From positions 1 through 56,552 of the forward strand of contig JAUCBJ010005476.1 in assembly GCA_032718475.1 (NCBI GenBank): a stretch of 56,552 bases of DNA, in the 5' to 3' direction. Within the stretch, counting starts at the first letter, position 1; each line of letters starts with the position of its first letter. Shown in pieces: positions 31,860-42,580 of the stretch. A program made the position numbers and the translations under genes. A model generated the notes under the pieces. The model saw only the letters and a list, made by a program, of their open reading frames with translations. It was not told the origin of the DNA and searched no databases. This DNA is from Nemertoderma westbladi (lineage: Eukaryota; Xenacoelomorpha; Nemertodermatida; Nemertodermatidae).

Positions 31860-32690
31860 ATTATCTATAGCACGACATATAATTATGGTCGATTGTCTTA
31901 TATTATTCCATTGGAAGGTTAAAATGAACCTAATTGGAAAAATAAGACGCAGCCAGTTTTCTAGTACAGTATACCAAGTTTCAGCTTGAAACGGATTAAT
32001 ATTAAGGAAACTGTGGAAGGTTTTAGCAACAATGCAACGCAACAATGCCATATATGCCATAAGATTCAGCTTAGACACATTAAAATCACAGAGCAGGTTG
32101 GAGAATGTTGATATTGAACCTTTCCGATATTTCGCCCTGTAGTGGTAGACTGGAGAACTGTAGACCAATCACCTTCCTCAAAAAGACGCAATATACGGTC
32201 TAGTACATATATGTCAACATTTATCTTAAATGCAATCAAATTACTGAGATGGTGGAAGCTTTACTCTTTTAGGTTTGCTCTCTAGTGGCAGACAATACAA
32301 TTACCGTCCTCACAAAGATGCAGGCTGCATTCTATTACATTTCTCACAAGTTTCAGCTTTAATGTATTATAAATGACAATATGAGAGAATAATTTCACTA
32401 TCATATTTATATATGATAGGTATAGATAGGATAGATATAACTGCAGGCGGATTATAGCCCCCTTTGAAAGACACACGATGGATGGTACAAGGACGATACA
32501 AATCTGCTATGTTTCAGCTTGAACAGATTAATAAAAGTTATTCAATGGGAGAACATTTAATATTTAGACATGTAGTCCACTAGTGACCGACGGGAGAACT
32601 ACATAATTCTGTGTGGGTGTAAACTTTGTAAACTTTTCAGTCGTCCTACAACGTTTTAGTTTAAGAATAAAGTAGCGAGCTCCTGAGAAA
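31860..32690. repeat. Diverged repeat region with recurring motifs
   Basis: Related motifs recur without a strict period: GTTTCAGCTTGAA or variants near 31979, 32350, 32511 and 32652, and CTAGTGGCAGAC-like motifs near 32142, 32284 and 32580. The open frames here (for example 31827-32168 minus) have no recognisable domain. I read this as an old, eroded tandem or nested repeat. Confidence 0.35.
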
Positions 32691-34647
32691 TAAGCTTCAA
32701 AGGATGTGCAGGCAATACTGCTTTCTCAAAACGTGGCAGGTGTACACAAAAATTGTTTACTTCTTCAGTTGGTGGTCCAATCATGGTCCACTCTGTGTAT
32801 GATAAGAAGGATATTAATATGACAGATTTTTGGTCTTTGGAAGCAGTGGGCATTACTGACGATCCAACTAGTGAGGATGATACTGCTATGGAGACTCTTC
32901 AAAAGAGTATTACTTTTATAGATGGTCGATATCATGTTAGTTGGCCGTGGAAATATCCAGTCCAAAGTTGCCAAGTAATTATGGTCTTGTACTTGGCAGG
33001 TTAAAGTCATTATCTGGCAGTTTAATAAATAATATTAAACTGTTAAATGACTACTCAAATATAATTAGTGACCAATTAATATGTGCAATGATTGAGAAGG
33101 TTAACATTGGGGATACTATTCATGGGGATAGATTAATCCACTATATACCACATCACCCAGTTTTTAACCCAGGCTCAGAGACTACAAAGGTACGTATTGT
33201 ATTTGATGCTTCTTCCGAAACAAGCAAAAATTTGAACAGTCTCAATGACTGTACTTATTGCGATTTAGAATAGCTAAAATAGCAATTATTGCTGATATAG
33301 AAAATGCCTTTCTCAACATAGGCCTTAACGAACAGGACCAGGATGTTTGTCATTTTCTTTGGTTTAAGGATCCTTCTAACCCTGCTGTTCAGGGTAATGT
33401 GGAATGTTATAGATTTATACGTGTTCCTTTAGGTATAGTAGCAAGTTTGTTTCTGTTAATGGGTATTCTGCTCTATCATCTAAACCAGTATTCACTGAAG
33501 CATTCTAAATATATTCCATTATGTAATGAGATGGCTGATAAAATTTATGTTGATAACATGTTCTTTTCAGCAGATGAGGGTTTTGATAAATACCAGGAAT
33601 CAAAACTTTGTCTCTCACAAGCATCACTCAACTTGAGGCAATGGGTATCTAACTCAAAGGACTTAATGAAACTGATACCAGCAGATGATCATTCTCCTGT
33701 TTCAATTGTCAAATTTGTAGGCTATATGTGGAATATAGAAGATGATACTATTGTTGTGAAGAATGTACATCCTTTTAAGGTTCGAGATGATCTTACTAAG
33801 AGACTTATATTGAATATGGTTGCATTTAATGCATTAATCACAAAATCAGTTATAAATAATATTGTACATCAGCTTGGTTTATTCCTTGATGACTATGGTC
33901 TAGACTATGGTCTAGTGCGTTGTTCTGGTCGTTTCCCTCTATGGGAAGGGTACTTGTGGAGCAAGTTCCCATTATTGTTACCAAAAATGGATTATGTGAC
34001 AAGGCTTATTATTAGTGACATACAAGAGAGAATAATGCATGGGAGGGTTCACACCCTCAGTAATCTTAGGAAAAGGCTTTGGGTTCCTCAAGGGCGCTCT
34101 ATTGTCCATCAGATTCTTAAATCCTGTTTTATATGCAAACGGTATGGTAATGGACCATATCGTCTATCTCTATTTAGTGGTCTGCCAGAGGAACGCCTTG
34201 GAGCTCATAATCCACCCTTTAGTTTAGTAGGACTTAATTATTTTGGATATTTTGTAACTCGTGATGACTCAGTTTCAGAAGGGAATTCTAAGGTATGGGT
34301 GTGCTTATTCACTTGTTCATCTGGAAGCAGTCTATGATATGTCCACAGAGGAATTTATTTTAGCCTTGCAAAGATTCTGTGCTCGGCGTGGATCTCCTCA
34401 ACAAATCCTATCTGATAATGCTTCACAGTTTAAACTGGCAGATGTGGTTCTTAGAAATTTCTGGGATGAACTGCCAACTAACCCCAATATTTCAGCATAT
34501 CTCAATAATGAACGCATTATGTGGAAGTTTATTCCAGCATTATCTTGGCAGGGAGGAATTTATGAGCGAATTGTGGGTCTTGTGAAAGTGGTTCTTCGAA
34601 AAACACTTAGTAATAAATAAACTCTTGTACCCACATCAGTTGTAAAC

Positions 34648-34827
34648 CGGTCTATGGACAGCCCATGACTTTCTTGAGACGCATCTTAAAGGACTCTGGC
34701 CTTAAAGATGCGGATGATCTAGCAAATGTCATGGGTGATAGGGAGTTGTGGCGGTGCAATTTTGTTGACAAGCCGGCACAGCATTCTTAAAAATGCAGCT
34801 GCAATGCAGCATGCCGATCCTAGTAGT
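34648..34827 (+). mobile_element. Truncated RTE-type LINE in BEL, plus orientation
   Basis: A 180-bp 3' end encoding MTFLRRILKDSGLKDADDLA and ending in ATCCTAGTAG. It is flanked by a perfect 10-bp target-site duplication AGTTGTAAAC at 34638-34647 and 34828-34837. It is inverted relative to the copy at 34976-35881, tail to tail. Confidence 0.88.
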
Positions 34828-34975
34828 AGTTGTAAACTGTCTTATGCCAAGTGGAGTATATGATTAACTCCCGACCTTTAACTTATGTCCCAAATGAAGT
34901 TGGAGATATACCTGTAATCTGCCCTAATGATTTTTTAAAGCAGGACATTCCAATTCTATTCAGATACTAGAAGAT

Positions 34976-35881
34976 ACTACTAGGATCGGCATGCTGCATT
35001 GCAGCTGCATTTTTAAGAATGCTGTGCCGGCTTATCGACAAAATTGCACCGCCACAACTCCCTATCACCCATGACATTTGCTAGATCATCCGCATCTTCA
35101 AGGCCAGTGTCCTTTAAGATGCGTCTCAAGAAAGTCATGGGCTGTCCACCATGCTTATTCACTCCATGAGGCTGCCAAAGTACAAGATTATGCACTGGCT
35201 GGTCCTCACGGCGAAAGCAATGTCCTGCAAAGTGGAGGCGATTTTGTTCTAATGTCAAGCTTGGGGGAATCAATGAGCCCCTTCCAATGTTATATAGTGT
35301 CTGGTTGGAGATGTGTGCATTGTACTTGACACAATGAACCCGGTGTAGCATTCTTGTGAATGTGCCATCCAGAGATTTGGTGTCCTCAGCAGTTAGAGCC
35401 CAGCATGGACTCCCATAGAGGAGTACTGGAACTACTGCTGCTCTAAATAATCGGACCTTAAGTTTCCGATTAATCCTCGTTGACTTCCAAATCCTGGTAA
35501 GCCTATTCAAGGTGGCCCATGCCTTTCCCTTACGTATTCGAAGGTCCTCACCTGACTTCCGGATCCATGATCCCAGGTAACATAAGTCATCCACATGCTC
35601 AAGCATACCATCTTTTGAGCTTATGCTCATCCAATCAGAGACTTGCTGAGGACTTTCAAAATTAACTGTCAAAATTTTGGTCTTTCTGGAGTTAATAAAA
35701 AGACCAACACTAGAAGCAGCATGGTCTAATGAGCTGAGGAGCCGTTGGGCTCCCTCTAGTGATTCTGAGAGTACTCCTAAGTCATCAGCAAAGTCTAGAT
35801 CAGTTAGGTACTTGGAAGGATTTCCTCGACTTCTGGAGCCAGTAGGTGGAGTTATCATCACCCCATCATCATTATGATGAT
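34976..35881 (-). mobile_element. Truncated RTE-type LINE in BEL, minus orientation
   Basis: A 906-bp 5'-truncated copy with its 3' end (ATCCTAGTAGTA) at 34976, flanked by an 11-bp target-site duplication TACTAGAAGAT at 34965-34975 and 35882-35892. It encodes the RT C-terminal half. Confidence 0.9.
35013..35861 (-). CDS. RTE-type reverse transcriptase, C-terminal fragment
   Basis: A 282-codon frame open without interruption. It carries the catalytic box as DLDFADDLGVLS, the thumb signature GLFINSRKTKILTVN, CYLGSWI, the RTE-type VRLFRAAVVPVLLYGSPCWA and HFAGHCFRREDQP, and the C-terminal MTFLRRILKDTGLEDADDLA. Endonuclease and N-terminal RT are missing because of 5' truncation, so no independent retrotransposition is possible. 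FADD in place of YADD is normal for the RTE group. The open frame suggests a fairly young insertion into an already decayed BEL element. Confidence 0.85.
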   Translation of the reverse strand: MMITPPTGSRSRGNPSKYLTDLDFADDLGVLSESLEGAQRLLSSLDHAASSVGLFINSRKTKILTVNFESPQQVSDWMSISSKDGMLEHVDDLCYLGSWIRKSGEDLRIRKGKAWATLNRLTRIWKSTRINRKLKVRLFRAAVVPVLLYGSPCWALTAEDTKSLDGTFTRMLHRVHCVKYNAHISNQTLYNIGRGSLIPPSLTLEQNRLHFAGHCFRREDQPVHNLVLWQPHGVNKHGGQPMTFLRRILKDTGLEDADDLANVMGDRELWRCNFVDKPAQHS

Positions 35882-36619
35882 TACTAGAAGATGATAGAGT
35901 GATTTGAGTGACCCTACTTATATTCCTCAGGAGTCATCTGTTTCGAATGTTAGAGATTCATTCAAGAAGATGAATCATATGTTGAATTATTTTTGGACAG
36001 TATGGAAAGATGACTATTTAATGGCTCTTTAGGAATGGAAAGATTATTGCCATAAAAGTAGTCGGAGTAGTGTTCATGAGGAACTAAAAGTAGGAGATGT
36101 AGTGTTGTTGAAGGAGGATGGTGTTTCACGGTGTCTATGGGAAACTGTTACAATTTATAAAATTAACAGAAGTAAAGATTCTATGATTCGGACTGTAGAA
36201 GTACTTCTACCTAATAAGGATCTTAATGCAAAAAAGCGATTTTTAACATACCCAATTAATTTACTTTATCCCCTGGAACTTTCGATCCAGGACCCCTTTC
36301 AACTCCAGGTAAAAGACCATAGCTCTGACCTACTCGCTGTAAACCTGTTCGGAAGGCAGCAATTAAATGTCGTCAGCGTATTGGTGAACTTTTAAATAAT
36401 GACATTCTCAACATAATTCTGTGTTTTTTGTTAACCTATGACTCTTTATTATTTGTACCTACCGCCTGACTGTTCGACATGTTTGCTGTTGTCTGATTAC
36501 AGATTAAAGGTTTTTTAGTTGTTTAGTAGCTGATGCTTTTTTCTTGTGATAGATTCGTGACAGTATTTATTTTACAGTTATATTATTTCAAGCTAGGCCT
36601 ATTACAAGATCATCGGATC

Positions 36620-36985
36620 ATGGATTTCCGATTTACTAGTACATCAGAGTTTGTGGAATCGAACGAATCGATGCGAGGAGGTCCTAGTATCTTTGAGGAC
36701 AACATTCAAAAACCTGACTCTGACTCAATCTCACTCCCACCAACATACCAATTACTTGGACAACCTGTTAGCGTAACTAATAATGATTCCATGGAATGTT
36801 CACGATATAGCGATCCTGAATCGGATCATGATTCAGAATCCACTGACTCCCAGCTGGTTTATGTAGAACCATTGGTGGACTCACATTCTGGCGGAGGCGT
36901 ATCCAATATGTCTTTCATCTCGGACGTGTCTGTTGATCTGGGGGTGCTTAAGTCTGATATTAAAAATTATGAAATTGCCAAATAA
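36620..36985 (+). CDS. Hypothetical acidic protein or first exon
   Basis: From ATG 36620 (MDFRFTSTSEF) a 121-codon frame is Ser/Asp/Glu-rich, with ESDHDSESTDSQ near the middle and a hydrophilic, probably disordered character. No domain is recognised. Its composition is protein-like and unlike the AT-rich flanks. It follows the end of the BEL pol by about 220 bases. A basic frame at about 37115-37215 (RHRHKGKTPTILTTPSAYK) ends at a plausible donor AAG|GTGAAT and could be a later exon. It may be a host gene fragment or a transposon gene; I cannot decide. Confidence 0.35.
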   Translation: MDFRFTSTSEFVESNESMRGGPSIFEDNIQKPDSDSISLPPTYQLLGQPVSVTNNDSMECSRYSDPESDHDSESTDSQLVYVEPLVDSHSGGGVSNMSFISDVSVDLGVLKSDIKNYEIAK

Positions 36986-37556
36986 AAGCATAAGAGTAGA
37001 AAACCCGGCCTTGGTCGGGATTTTAAAGATATTATGTTGCGCCATATATAAAATTTAAAAAGAAGAAAGACTCAAATCACTTCGAAATAGGAATTGAGAT
37101 ATGGTAGTAAAACGAAAAATATAGGTCAGTCACGTCACCGTCACAAAGGGAAAACACCAACTATATTAACAACGCCATCAGCTTATAAGCGTCGTGCTAT
37201 CAAATCTATTGGGAAGAAGGTGAATATACCTTAAATTATTAAGTATACCTACTTATTCACATAGTAATAGTCATAGTAATACAATACTTAATTAGTTACA
37301 AATTATTACCTACAAATTGAGATAATAATCACAAAAAATAATGTAAATATTATCAAGCAGCGTAATATTTGAGACCATTACATACCCATGTTGTATGCGA
37401 TATTTTATACAGTAATTATAAATAATAATCATCATTGTTTATAATAGTGATCAACATATCGTATAGATTTCAGGCACAAAACAAAATTATATGTGATCAT
37501 TTTCCAATGTTCCATCCAGGTCACAAATTAATTCACAAAAACGAATGATAGCATTA

Positions 37557-37661
37557 TGGTAATAATAGCAAAATATGAAGATGGGGCTATTATGATGAGT
37601 AAAGGATCAGGAATTACACCTCTTGTTAATGCTAACTCATGGGATGGTTTAATTCGTGTAA
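37557..37661 (+). other. Exon-like frame with splice donor
   Basis: An open frame reads IAKYEDGAIMMSKGSGITPL and NSWDGLIRVM and ends at a GTAAGTTT donor near 37662. It lies between the basic frame near 37.2 kb and the gypsy-like integrase tail. No family is recognised. Confidence 0.25.
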
Positions 37662-37724
37662 TGGTAAGTTTAGTTTGTAAATTTTACATTGTGCAGAATA
37701 AATTTATCTAAGCTAATGGGATTC

Positions 37725-37964
37725 TTACCCTTCTTAAGTGTTTTTGGAAGTAATCCTAGATTGCCTGTTGTAACCTCAGAGTCACTTCCAATCATTAATG
37801 ATACCGATAACTTTGACAGAGTTCGGCATCACTTAAACTTGCCTCATGATACTGGAAAGGCATGTATCATGGCTGAGTCAGATAACAGGATAAGCCGAGC
37901 ATTAAAACAGAGAGTTTATTCTAGTAAAGGCCCAATACCGTTAGGTCCCCATCACCAGAATTAA
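37725..37964 (+). pseudogene. Ty3/gypsy-like integrase C-terminal remnant
   Basis: The frame reads FGSNPRLPVVTSESLPIIND and then DNRISRALKQRVYSS. This matches in layout the segment after the integrase core of animal Ty3/gypsy elements, where a conserved GxNP-LP motif is followed by a block of the type ESxxRIRRALRxxVR. The integrase core and everything upstream are absent. A stop at 37962 ends it. The assignment rests on recalled family motifs. Confidence 0.5.
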
Positions 37965-38212
37965 TAACTATTAACTCTACTTTAAGAGATATACGTTTTT
38001 TTTCCAAATCAATAATATATCTCACAACTTATCAGGGCATTGTATGTACTTACTAAATAAGTTGATGCAATGTCTAGTGATATTTAAGAACATTATAATG
38101 TTCTTAAATAATTAAAAATAATGTCAAGTCTATCCTGATTATAAAAAAGGGTAAGTCAATGCTTATTAGGCTATATTACTAGCAGGCATTACCCAAGGTG
38201 GGCTTACAAGGT

Positions 38213-38335
38213 TTGTCCCTCGAACTTCCAGGGCGTGCAGTAGGCGCTGAGAACAAGCTCAATACCCCCATGCGCTCGTCAATGACAGGCATAGGCATAG
38301 TCATGAGGTTGATGCCCGCCCAAGGTCACGTCTAA
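38213..38335. repeat. 123-bp repeat, copy A
   Basis: Practically identical to 39461-39583 (offset 1248), same orientation. It is GC-richer than its flanks and begins TTGTCCCTCGAACTTCCAGG. Its last 36 bases are themselves duplicated in tandem (38302-38337 and 38338-38373). Confidence 0.9.
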
Positions 38336-38852
38336 TCCATGAGGTTGATGCCCGCCCAAGGTCACGTCTTATCCATTTTTGATACCTGGAATTTCCCACT
38401 ACCAGTCAGTATAGGCACACAGTTAGGCCAGTTATACACACATGCCAAGTCCCAGCCAGCGCAATCCCCCCACGTGTCAGCTCCTGCATTACACAGCCAC
38501 TTCTCCATACTATTCTTTATATCTCGGACCCCAACATCCTTGTACCTTCAAATGAATTGATCTAAGGGTATCTGCAATTTAATGTAAATATAGTTGTTGT
38601 TAAATCACTAAATAATACTAAATAATCTTATTAAAAAATGTTGTAATTTTAGACATTATTTTGTAATTTATCTGTATCTTTGAGTGGAATTTGAAGGAAT
38701 TAATAATTTGATAATTAATTGATTGATTAATTATGCTGATTTAATTTTAGCTAGTAGAATAATTTTGTAAGTAATAAACTAAATACTAAACGAACATTTG
38801 ATTAATTATTAATTAATTAATTGTCAATTATATAAAATAATTAATATATTAA

Positions 38853-39058
38853 ATGAGGGAGCGAGGTTTTGCCAGTGTTCTGGGGGGCATACGATGCCGC
38901 ATTCAGTATGTTCTGCTGCGGCCGAGTTCCCTGTGCCTTAGAGGAGGTCACAATTCATGGAAAGGGCTTGGTTTTGGGGACGGAGTAGGGGTCCATGGAA
39001 CGGACATTGTGGCTCAATATAGAGCTTTCGAAAATGAATGCGAATTGTATACTATTAT
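38853..39058 (+). other. Exon-like frame with splice donor
   Basis: An ATG-initiated frame (MRERGFASVLGG) with GC-rich, balanced coding composition ends near AAG|GTAAAT, a good donor. The Gly-rich translation (GLGFGDGVGVHGTDIVAQYR) has no recognised domain. It could be the first exon of a host or transposon gene; the minus-strand frames 3' of it share the same compositional island. Confidence 0.25.
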
Positions 39059-39179
39059 TAAGGTAAATTTTAAACATATTATGCATTTGGTACAATTTAT
39101 GTCATTAACAGTTTATTTTTATTTTTTTTTATAAAATATTTATCTTTAATCGATTACTTTAATTAATAATGAACATTTT

Positions 39180-39560
39180 CACTAACGGACAACTATCTTC
39201 ATAAAACCAGTAGATTTGAAGCATCACTTCCCTTCCTTTATCCCCGAGAAGGTAAACAAGAGAGCCGCAGGGTTCATCAATCCTGTAGGTCGTGTCGCAA
39301 CTGCCGAATTTGTGTAATGCATGGTCCGATGGTATACTTTGTGGTTTAGCCGAGCCTACCACCCCCTGCCTCATCTCGATTATCATCACCACTGGCTGGT
39401 TCGGCAGCATCATTGTCATCATCTGGTGGGTTCTGTCCCCCGGGTGGGTTCTTGCCACCCTTGTCCCTCGAACTTCCAGGGCGTGCAGTAGGCGCTGAGA
39501 ACAAGCTCAATACCCCCATGCGCTCGTCAATGACAGGCATAGGCATAGTCATGAGGTTGA
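39180..39560 (-). other. Unclassified minus-strand coding-like island
   Basis: The minus strand is open in one frame at 39346-39552 (MTMPMPVIDERMGVLSLFSA, then Pro/Gly/Asp-rich) and in another at 39159-39330 (HKFGSCDTTYRIDEPCGSLV). The first includes the 123-bp repeat, whose copy at 38.2 kb reads the same way. I read it as a gag-like or structural fragment of an unknown mobile element, without a family assignment. Confidence 0.25.
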
Positions 39561-39583
39561 TGCCCGCCCAAGGTCACGTCTAA
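39461..39583. repeat. 123-bp repeat, copy B
   Basis: Direct copy of 38213-38335. Here it lies inside an open minus-strand frame (39346-39552). Confidence 0.9.
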
Positions 39584-40638
39584 ATGTGCTTAAGCTTGCA
39601 AACAAGAAAAAGTAATTTAGAAGATGATAAATTGACTCATAAACTTTGATGTTTTATTCAAATCAATGAATTGACTGCATAATATATGTAAATTGTTGCG
39701 GGAGTATATATTGGGAGAGCCAAAGGAATTTGAGTGGTATTTTCCAGAGCACTCTAGCAAAACAAAATCTAGCAATCCCAGCTTAACCATTAATCAAATT
39801 TAATTTAATTTAACTATATGCAACTTACTACATTATAGTTCCAAATCAGCATGTTTTATTGATATAAAATGTAGATGAACTGTTTAATTCAATGCTATAG
39901 ATATGTACAGGCAGACCAATAAGCTGGGGTGCTGCACCCATGTTGTGACACAATAGGTGGGAAGCTCGCCCTATTGGTGAAGGGAAGTTTCCATCAGTTT
40001 TCCTAAAAACATAAATGCTCATGTCCAAAAGGATGTTGACTTCACTTCACTGGGCGTGTCTGTAGGTTCTACAGTAGGTGCCATAAAATACAGTAGCTAA
40101 TGGAAGAGACACATTGTTTCCTACCATCAACGTCATTGTCAACGTTATTGTCATTATCAACGTGAACGTCAACGTCTCCATCGTCATTGCCCTGCATGGT
40201 TGTTGATGTCGTCATCACCGTCATTGTCGTCATGTCATATTTAACCATAAACTGTAACCCGTGAACTTGTAAAAAGTGTCATTATTATGAAACCACAAAC
40301 TTCACCTATCGTGTCACCCTTCTATTGTGCTCTAGAAAATAATGTGCAGTTTAAATGATTGAAATAACTGATATGTCCAGTCCATGCCATTCGAACTAAA
40401 CTTTATTTACAATCTGTGAGGCGGGAACGACGCATATGGTTCGTGTGTCTTGATCCACTCCTAACTAACAGGAACGAGACAGTGAAGTCAGAAAGGGGAA
40501 GAAAAGTATCATCAAAAAATACCATCACATTCAAAATTTCAAAATCATTGACAAAAATCATTGAATCACGTTCAAAATCATTGACAAATGTCAATAGACA
40601 CTTCTGATAAATGCTGGTATGAGGTATCATTTTGGTAT

Positions 40639-40980
40639 TCATGTCACTGGCACAGTAATAATACCAGCAACGGGGGAATCTGGCGATATATAACACTCCT
40701 TCCCATTTATCATTGTAATCTTAAAATTCGTTCTGAATTTTTCAATCGAAGTAGCAGACTCGATTTGAAATCGATTTGAACTGGGAGGTTCTACAGGCCC
40801 AGCTGCAGCGTTTAAAGCCTTTGAAAACACCTTGGACACTGTATCCACTGGATTAACCACTTTACCACAACATAGCTCCTCCACAACACTTGCACGGTCT
40901 TTACTTGCCCCACATACAGGACATGCTATAAAGTCCTCTTCAATCTCCTCTTTACAACCATTGACACCGCATATAGGCAT
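40639..40980 (-). CDS. Small zinc-ribbon protein of the CACTA-like element, copy 1
   Basis: A 113-residue protein starting MPICGVNGCKEEIEEDF. Cysteines form C-X4-C-X9-C-X2-C (residues 4, 9, 19, 22), a likely zinc ribbon, followed by a CC pair at 37-38 and a beta-rich C-terminus. It lies downstream of the transposase on the same strand and probably belongs to the element as an accessory or second gene. The function is unknown; DNA or protein binding is only an inference. The copy at 43678-44019 encodes an identical protein, with a synonymous difference. Confidence 0.55.
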   Translation of the reverse strand: MPICGVNGCKEEIEEDFIACPVCGASKDRASVVEELCCGKVVNPVDTVSKVFSKALNAAAGPVEPPSSNRFQIESATSIEKFRTNFKITMINGKECYISPDSPVAGIITVPVT

Positions 40981-41217
40981 TGTTTCAATTTAATGGATTT
41001 CAGTTATTGTTGGAAAACACAATGATGAATTTGTAATTATAAACAAAATATAATATACCACACACAACACAAAATGCACATAAACACACAACACAAAATG
41101 CACACAAACACACAATTATAAACACACAATACACAATTATAAACACACAACATACAATTATAATATAAACACACCATACACTCTTGCCCTCTCCCACACT
41201 CGACTTACAACACAAAT

Positions 41218-41493
41218 TTAAGAAAAGCTCAGAAATCGATAACGGACTACATATGAGGTTTGATATCGGAGTATACGAAGTTCAACAGGTTCACTCAGAG
41301 ATGAATACCATACAGAAACTGAATTTTTAATATTTGGCTCTATTAAAGTATAACAGGCAATATGAGGCAGATAGCTACTAGTAATGAGCTCATTGCAAAT
41401 GATAAGACAATCCCTGCCAGATTCAAACAAATAAATATCACTCACAATCATAAATTTTGGAAGTTCCGTCTCGTTATCAAACGAAACTGGCAC
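41218..41493 (-). pseudogene. CACTA-like transposase C-terminal segment, copy 1
   Basis: The frame reads LPKFMIVSDIYLFESGRDCL and continues with a C-terminal beta-rich tail (SVSVWYSSLSEPVELRILRY). Segments of this type, FGxIxDI followed by a hydrophobic strand, form the C-terminal end of the large animal CACTA-like transposases. It starts without a clear ATG and is separated from the core by about 1 kb of frameshifted or intronic DNA. The copy at 44257-44532 differs by one residue near the end. Confidence 0.45.
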
Positions 41494-42215
41494 TGAGATA
41501 ACGCTGCAGTTTGCAATTAAACTATTACCATAATGTGATATTTTTAAATAGCGTTCGAATCTACAATCTCCAACAAAGGATAACTTTGGTACATGATGTA
41601 CACCAATAATTCGTACATATAAAAAGCCAGTTCTGTTGACAGTGAGTGAATGACCTTGATGGCGTTTGGTTAAATATAATGGTATAATTTAAAATTTTTT
41701 TGAATAACCACCCATTTTTTTAGAACATTATGGTGACCTTCAAATCGCGTTGCCCAGTGACTACTTGGTGGTTCAAAATTCTTAATATATCTAACAATGT
41801 GCATCATGCATACATACATAATGCAGCTTTGGGAAAGTCAGTCCATAGGTAAAGAAAAAAAGTGTGCAATGAGTTTCGATTAAATATTCTAAATATATAA
41901 GTTGATTTGTACTTATTGAATATTGTAAACATAGCTCAATAATCTCTTGTACTTATTGAATATTGTAAACATAGCTCAATAATCTCGTATAGTTTGATGA
42001 AGCAATTCCAATATTGTTCAGATCACTAAAAAATTCGCCTAACAAAACAGGGATAATTCTCATCAAAATTAGCATTTGTATAGCAGTTTGTCTCAGCCGA
42101 TTGCAACTTTGACAGTTCTATTCAACAAGGAATGTCTTTTTTTTCGTTTTCAGAAAAATTGTTTGAAAATATCCATCTGTTCAGATCCTCAATTCCTAGA
42201 AATTTCCATTTGCAT

Positions 42216-42580
42216 ATCATGCCTTTAAATCTGCAGTAAAATCCCATCTCCAAGACCAGTGCAAATTCTTATATAGCAGTATTTAGTTTAGTTCAATATT
42301 AAATAGGTGCATGTGCAATAATTAGTAATAATGATCAATATTGTATTTCTTGTATCTTATTTAGTTTAAATTATATAATTATTCTATATACAGTAGTTAG
42401 TTTAGTTTGTATTGGCAACCAAGTAACTTGAAGGACCCCCTTGGAAATAAGCAGCAAAGCTTTAGGGGTTATCCTTTATGTTATGTTGGACAATGCTTAC
42501 TATACATTAATAATTTTACTGAGTTAATGTATTGGTTTCTATTGTTTGCATAATATATAAATAAATCTATCTATCTATCT
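42216..42580 (+). mobile_element. Truncated CR1/L2-like LINE 3' end inside duplication copy 1
   Basis: A 365-bp insertion relative to copy 2, where TTTGCAT joins directly to ACAGCATAG. It matches the 3' end of the LINE at 10325-13045: the last ORF2 codons (AAATCTGCAGTAAAATC), then GGACCCCCTTGGAAATAAGC and AGCAAAGCTTTAGGGGT. It ends in ATCT repeats up to 42580. No target-site duplication is visible at the junctions. Confidence 0.9.

Larger units (their letters stand above)
32745..36403 (+). mobile_element. BEL/Pao LTR retrotransposon, pol remnant with nested RTE copies
   Basis: The internal pol region of a BEL/Pao element runs from the RT N-terminus to the integrase C-terminus, interrupted by two RTE-type LINE insertions (34648-34827 and 34976-35881). 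No LTR was recognised on either side, and gag, protease and part of the RNase H are missing. Confidence 0.85.
32765..36403 (+). pseudogene. BEL/Pao pol (RT and integrase), broken
   Basis: In order: the BEL hallmark FWSLEAVGI and DGRYHVSWPWK near 32826-32960; NYGLVLGRLKSL and HYIPHHPVFNP in the next frame; RT with AIIADIENAFLNI and the active-site YVDNM at 33546-33560, a known BEL variant of YVDD; and FVGYMWNIEDD. A deletion then removes most of the RNase H region. The integrase follows, with an HHCC zinc finger (MHGRVHTLSNLRKRLW, then CFICKRY). Its DDE core has the first Asp changed to Asn (GLNYFG, codon 34236), the second intact in SDNASQF (34414) and the Glu intact in GGIYERIVG (34564). Frameshifts lie near 32955, 33255 and 34300. 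MINSRPLTYVP near 34855 and WKDDYLMAL with VGDVVLLKEDG (35998-36120) are its C-terminus, split by the RTE insertion. Confidence 0.88.

Noticed and set aside
31827-32476. Minus-strand frames of 113 and 64 residues as genes
   Set aside because: They lie in a region of eroded repeats and have no domain, start context or neighbouring exon.
30439-40530. Direct repeats 30439-31137 and 39826-40530 as LTRs of the enclosed BEL element
   Set aside because: They flank the BEL pol and share orientation, but they do not start with TG and end with CA, no primer-binding site follows 31137, and the second copy runs straight into the minus-strand CACTA-like genes. A dispersed CACTA 3' end explains them better.
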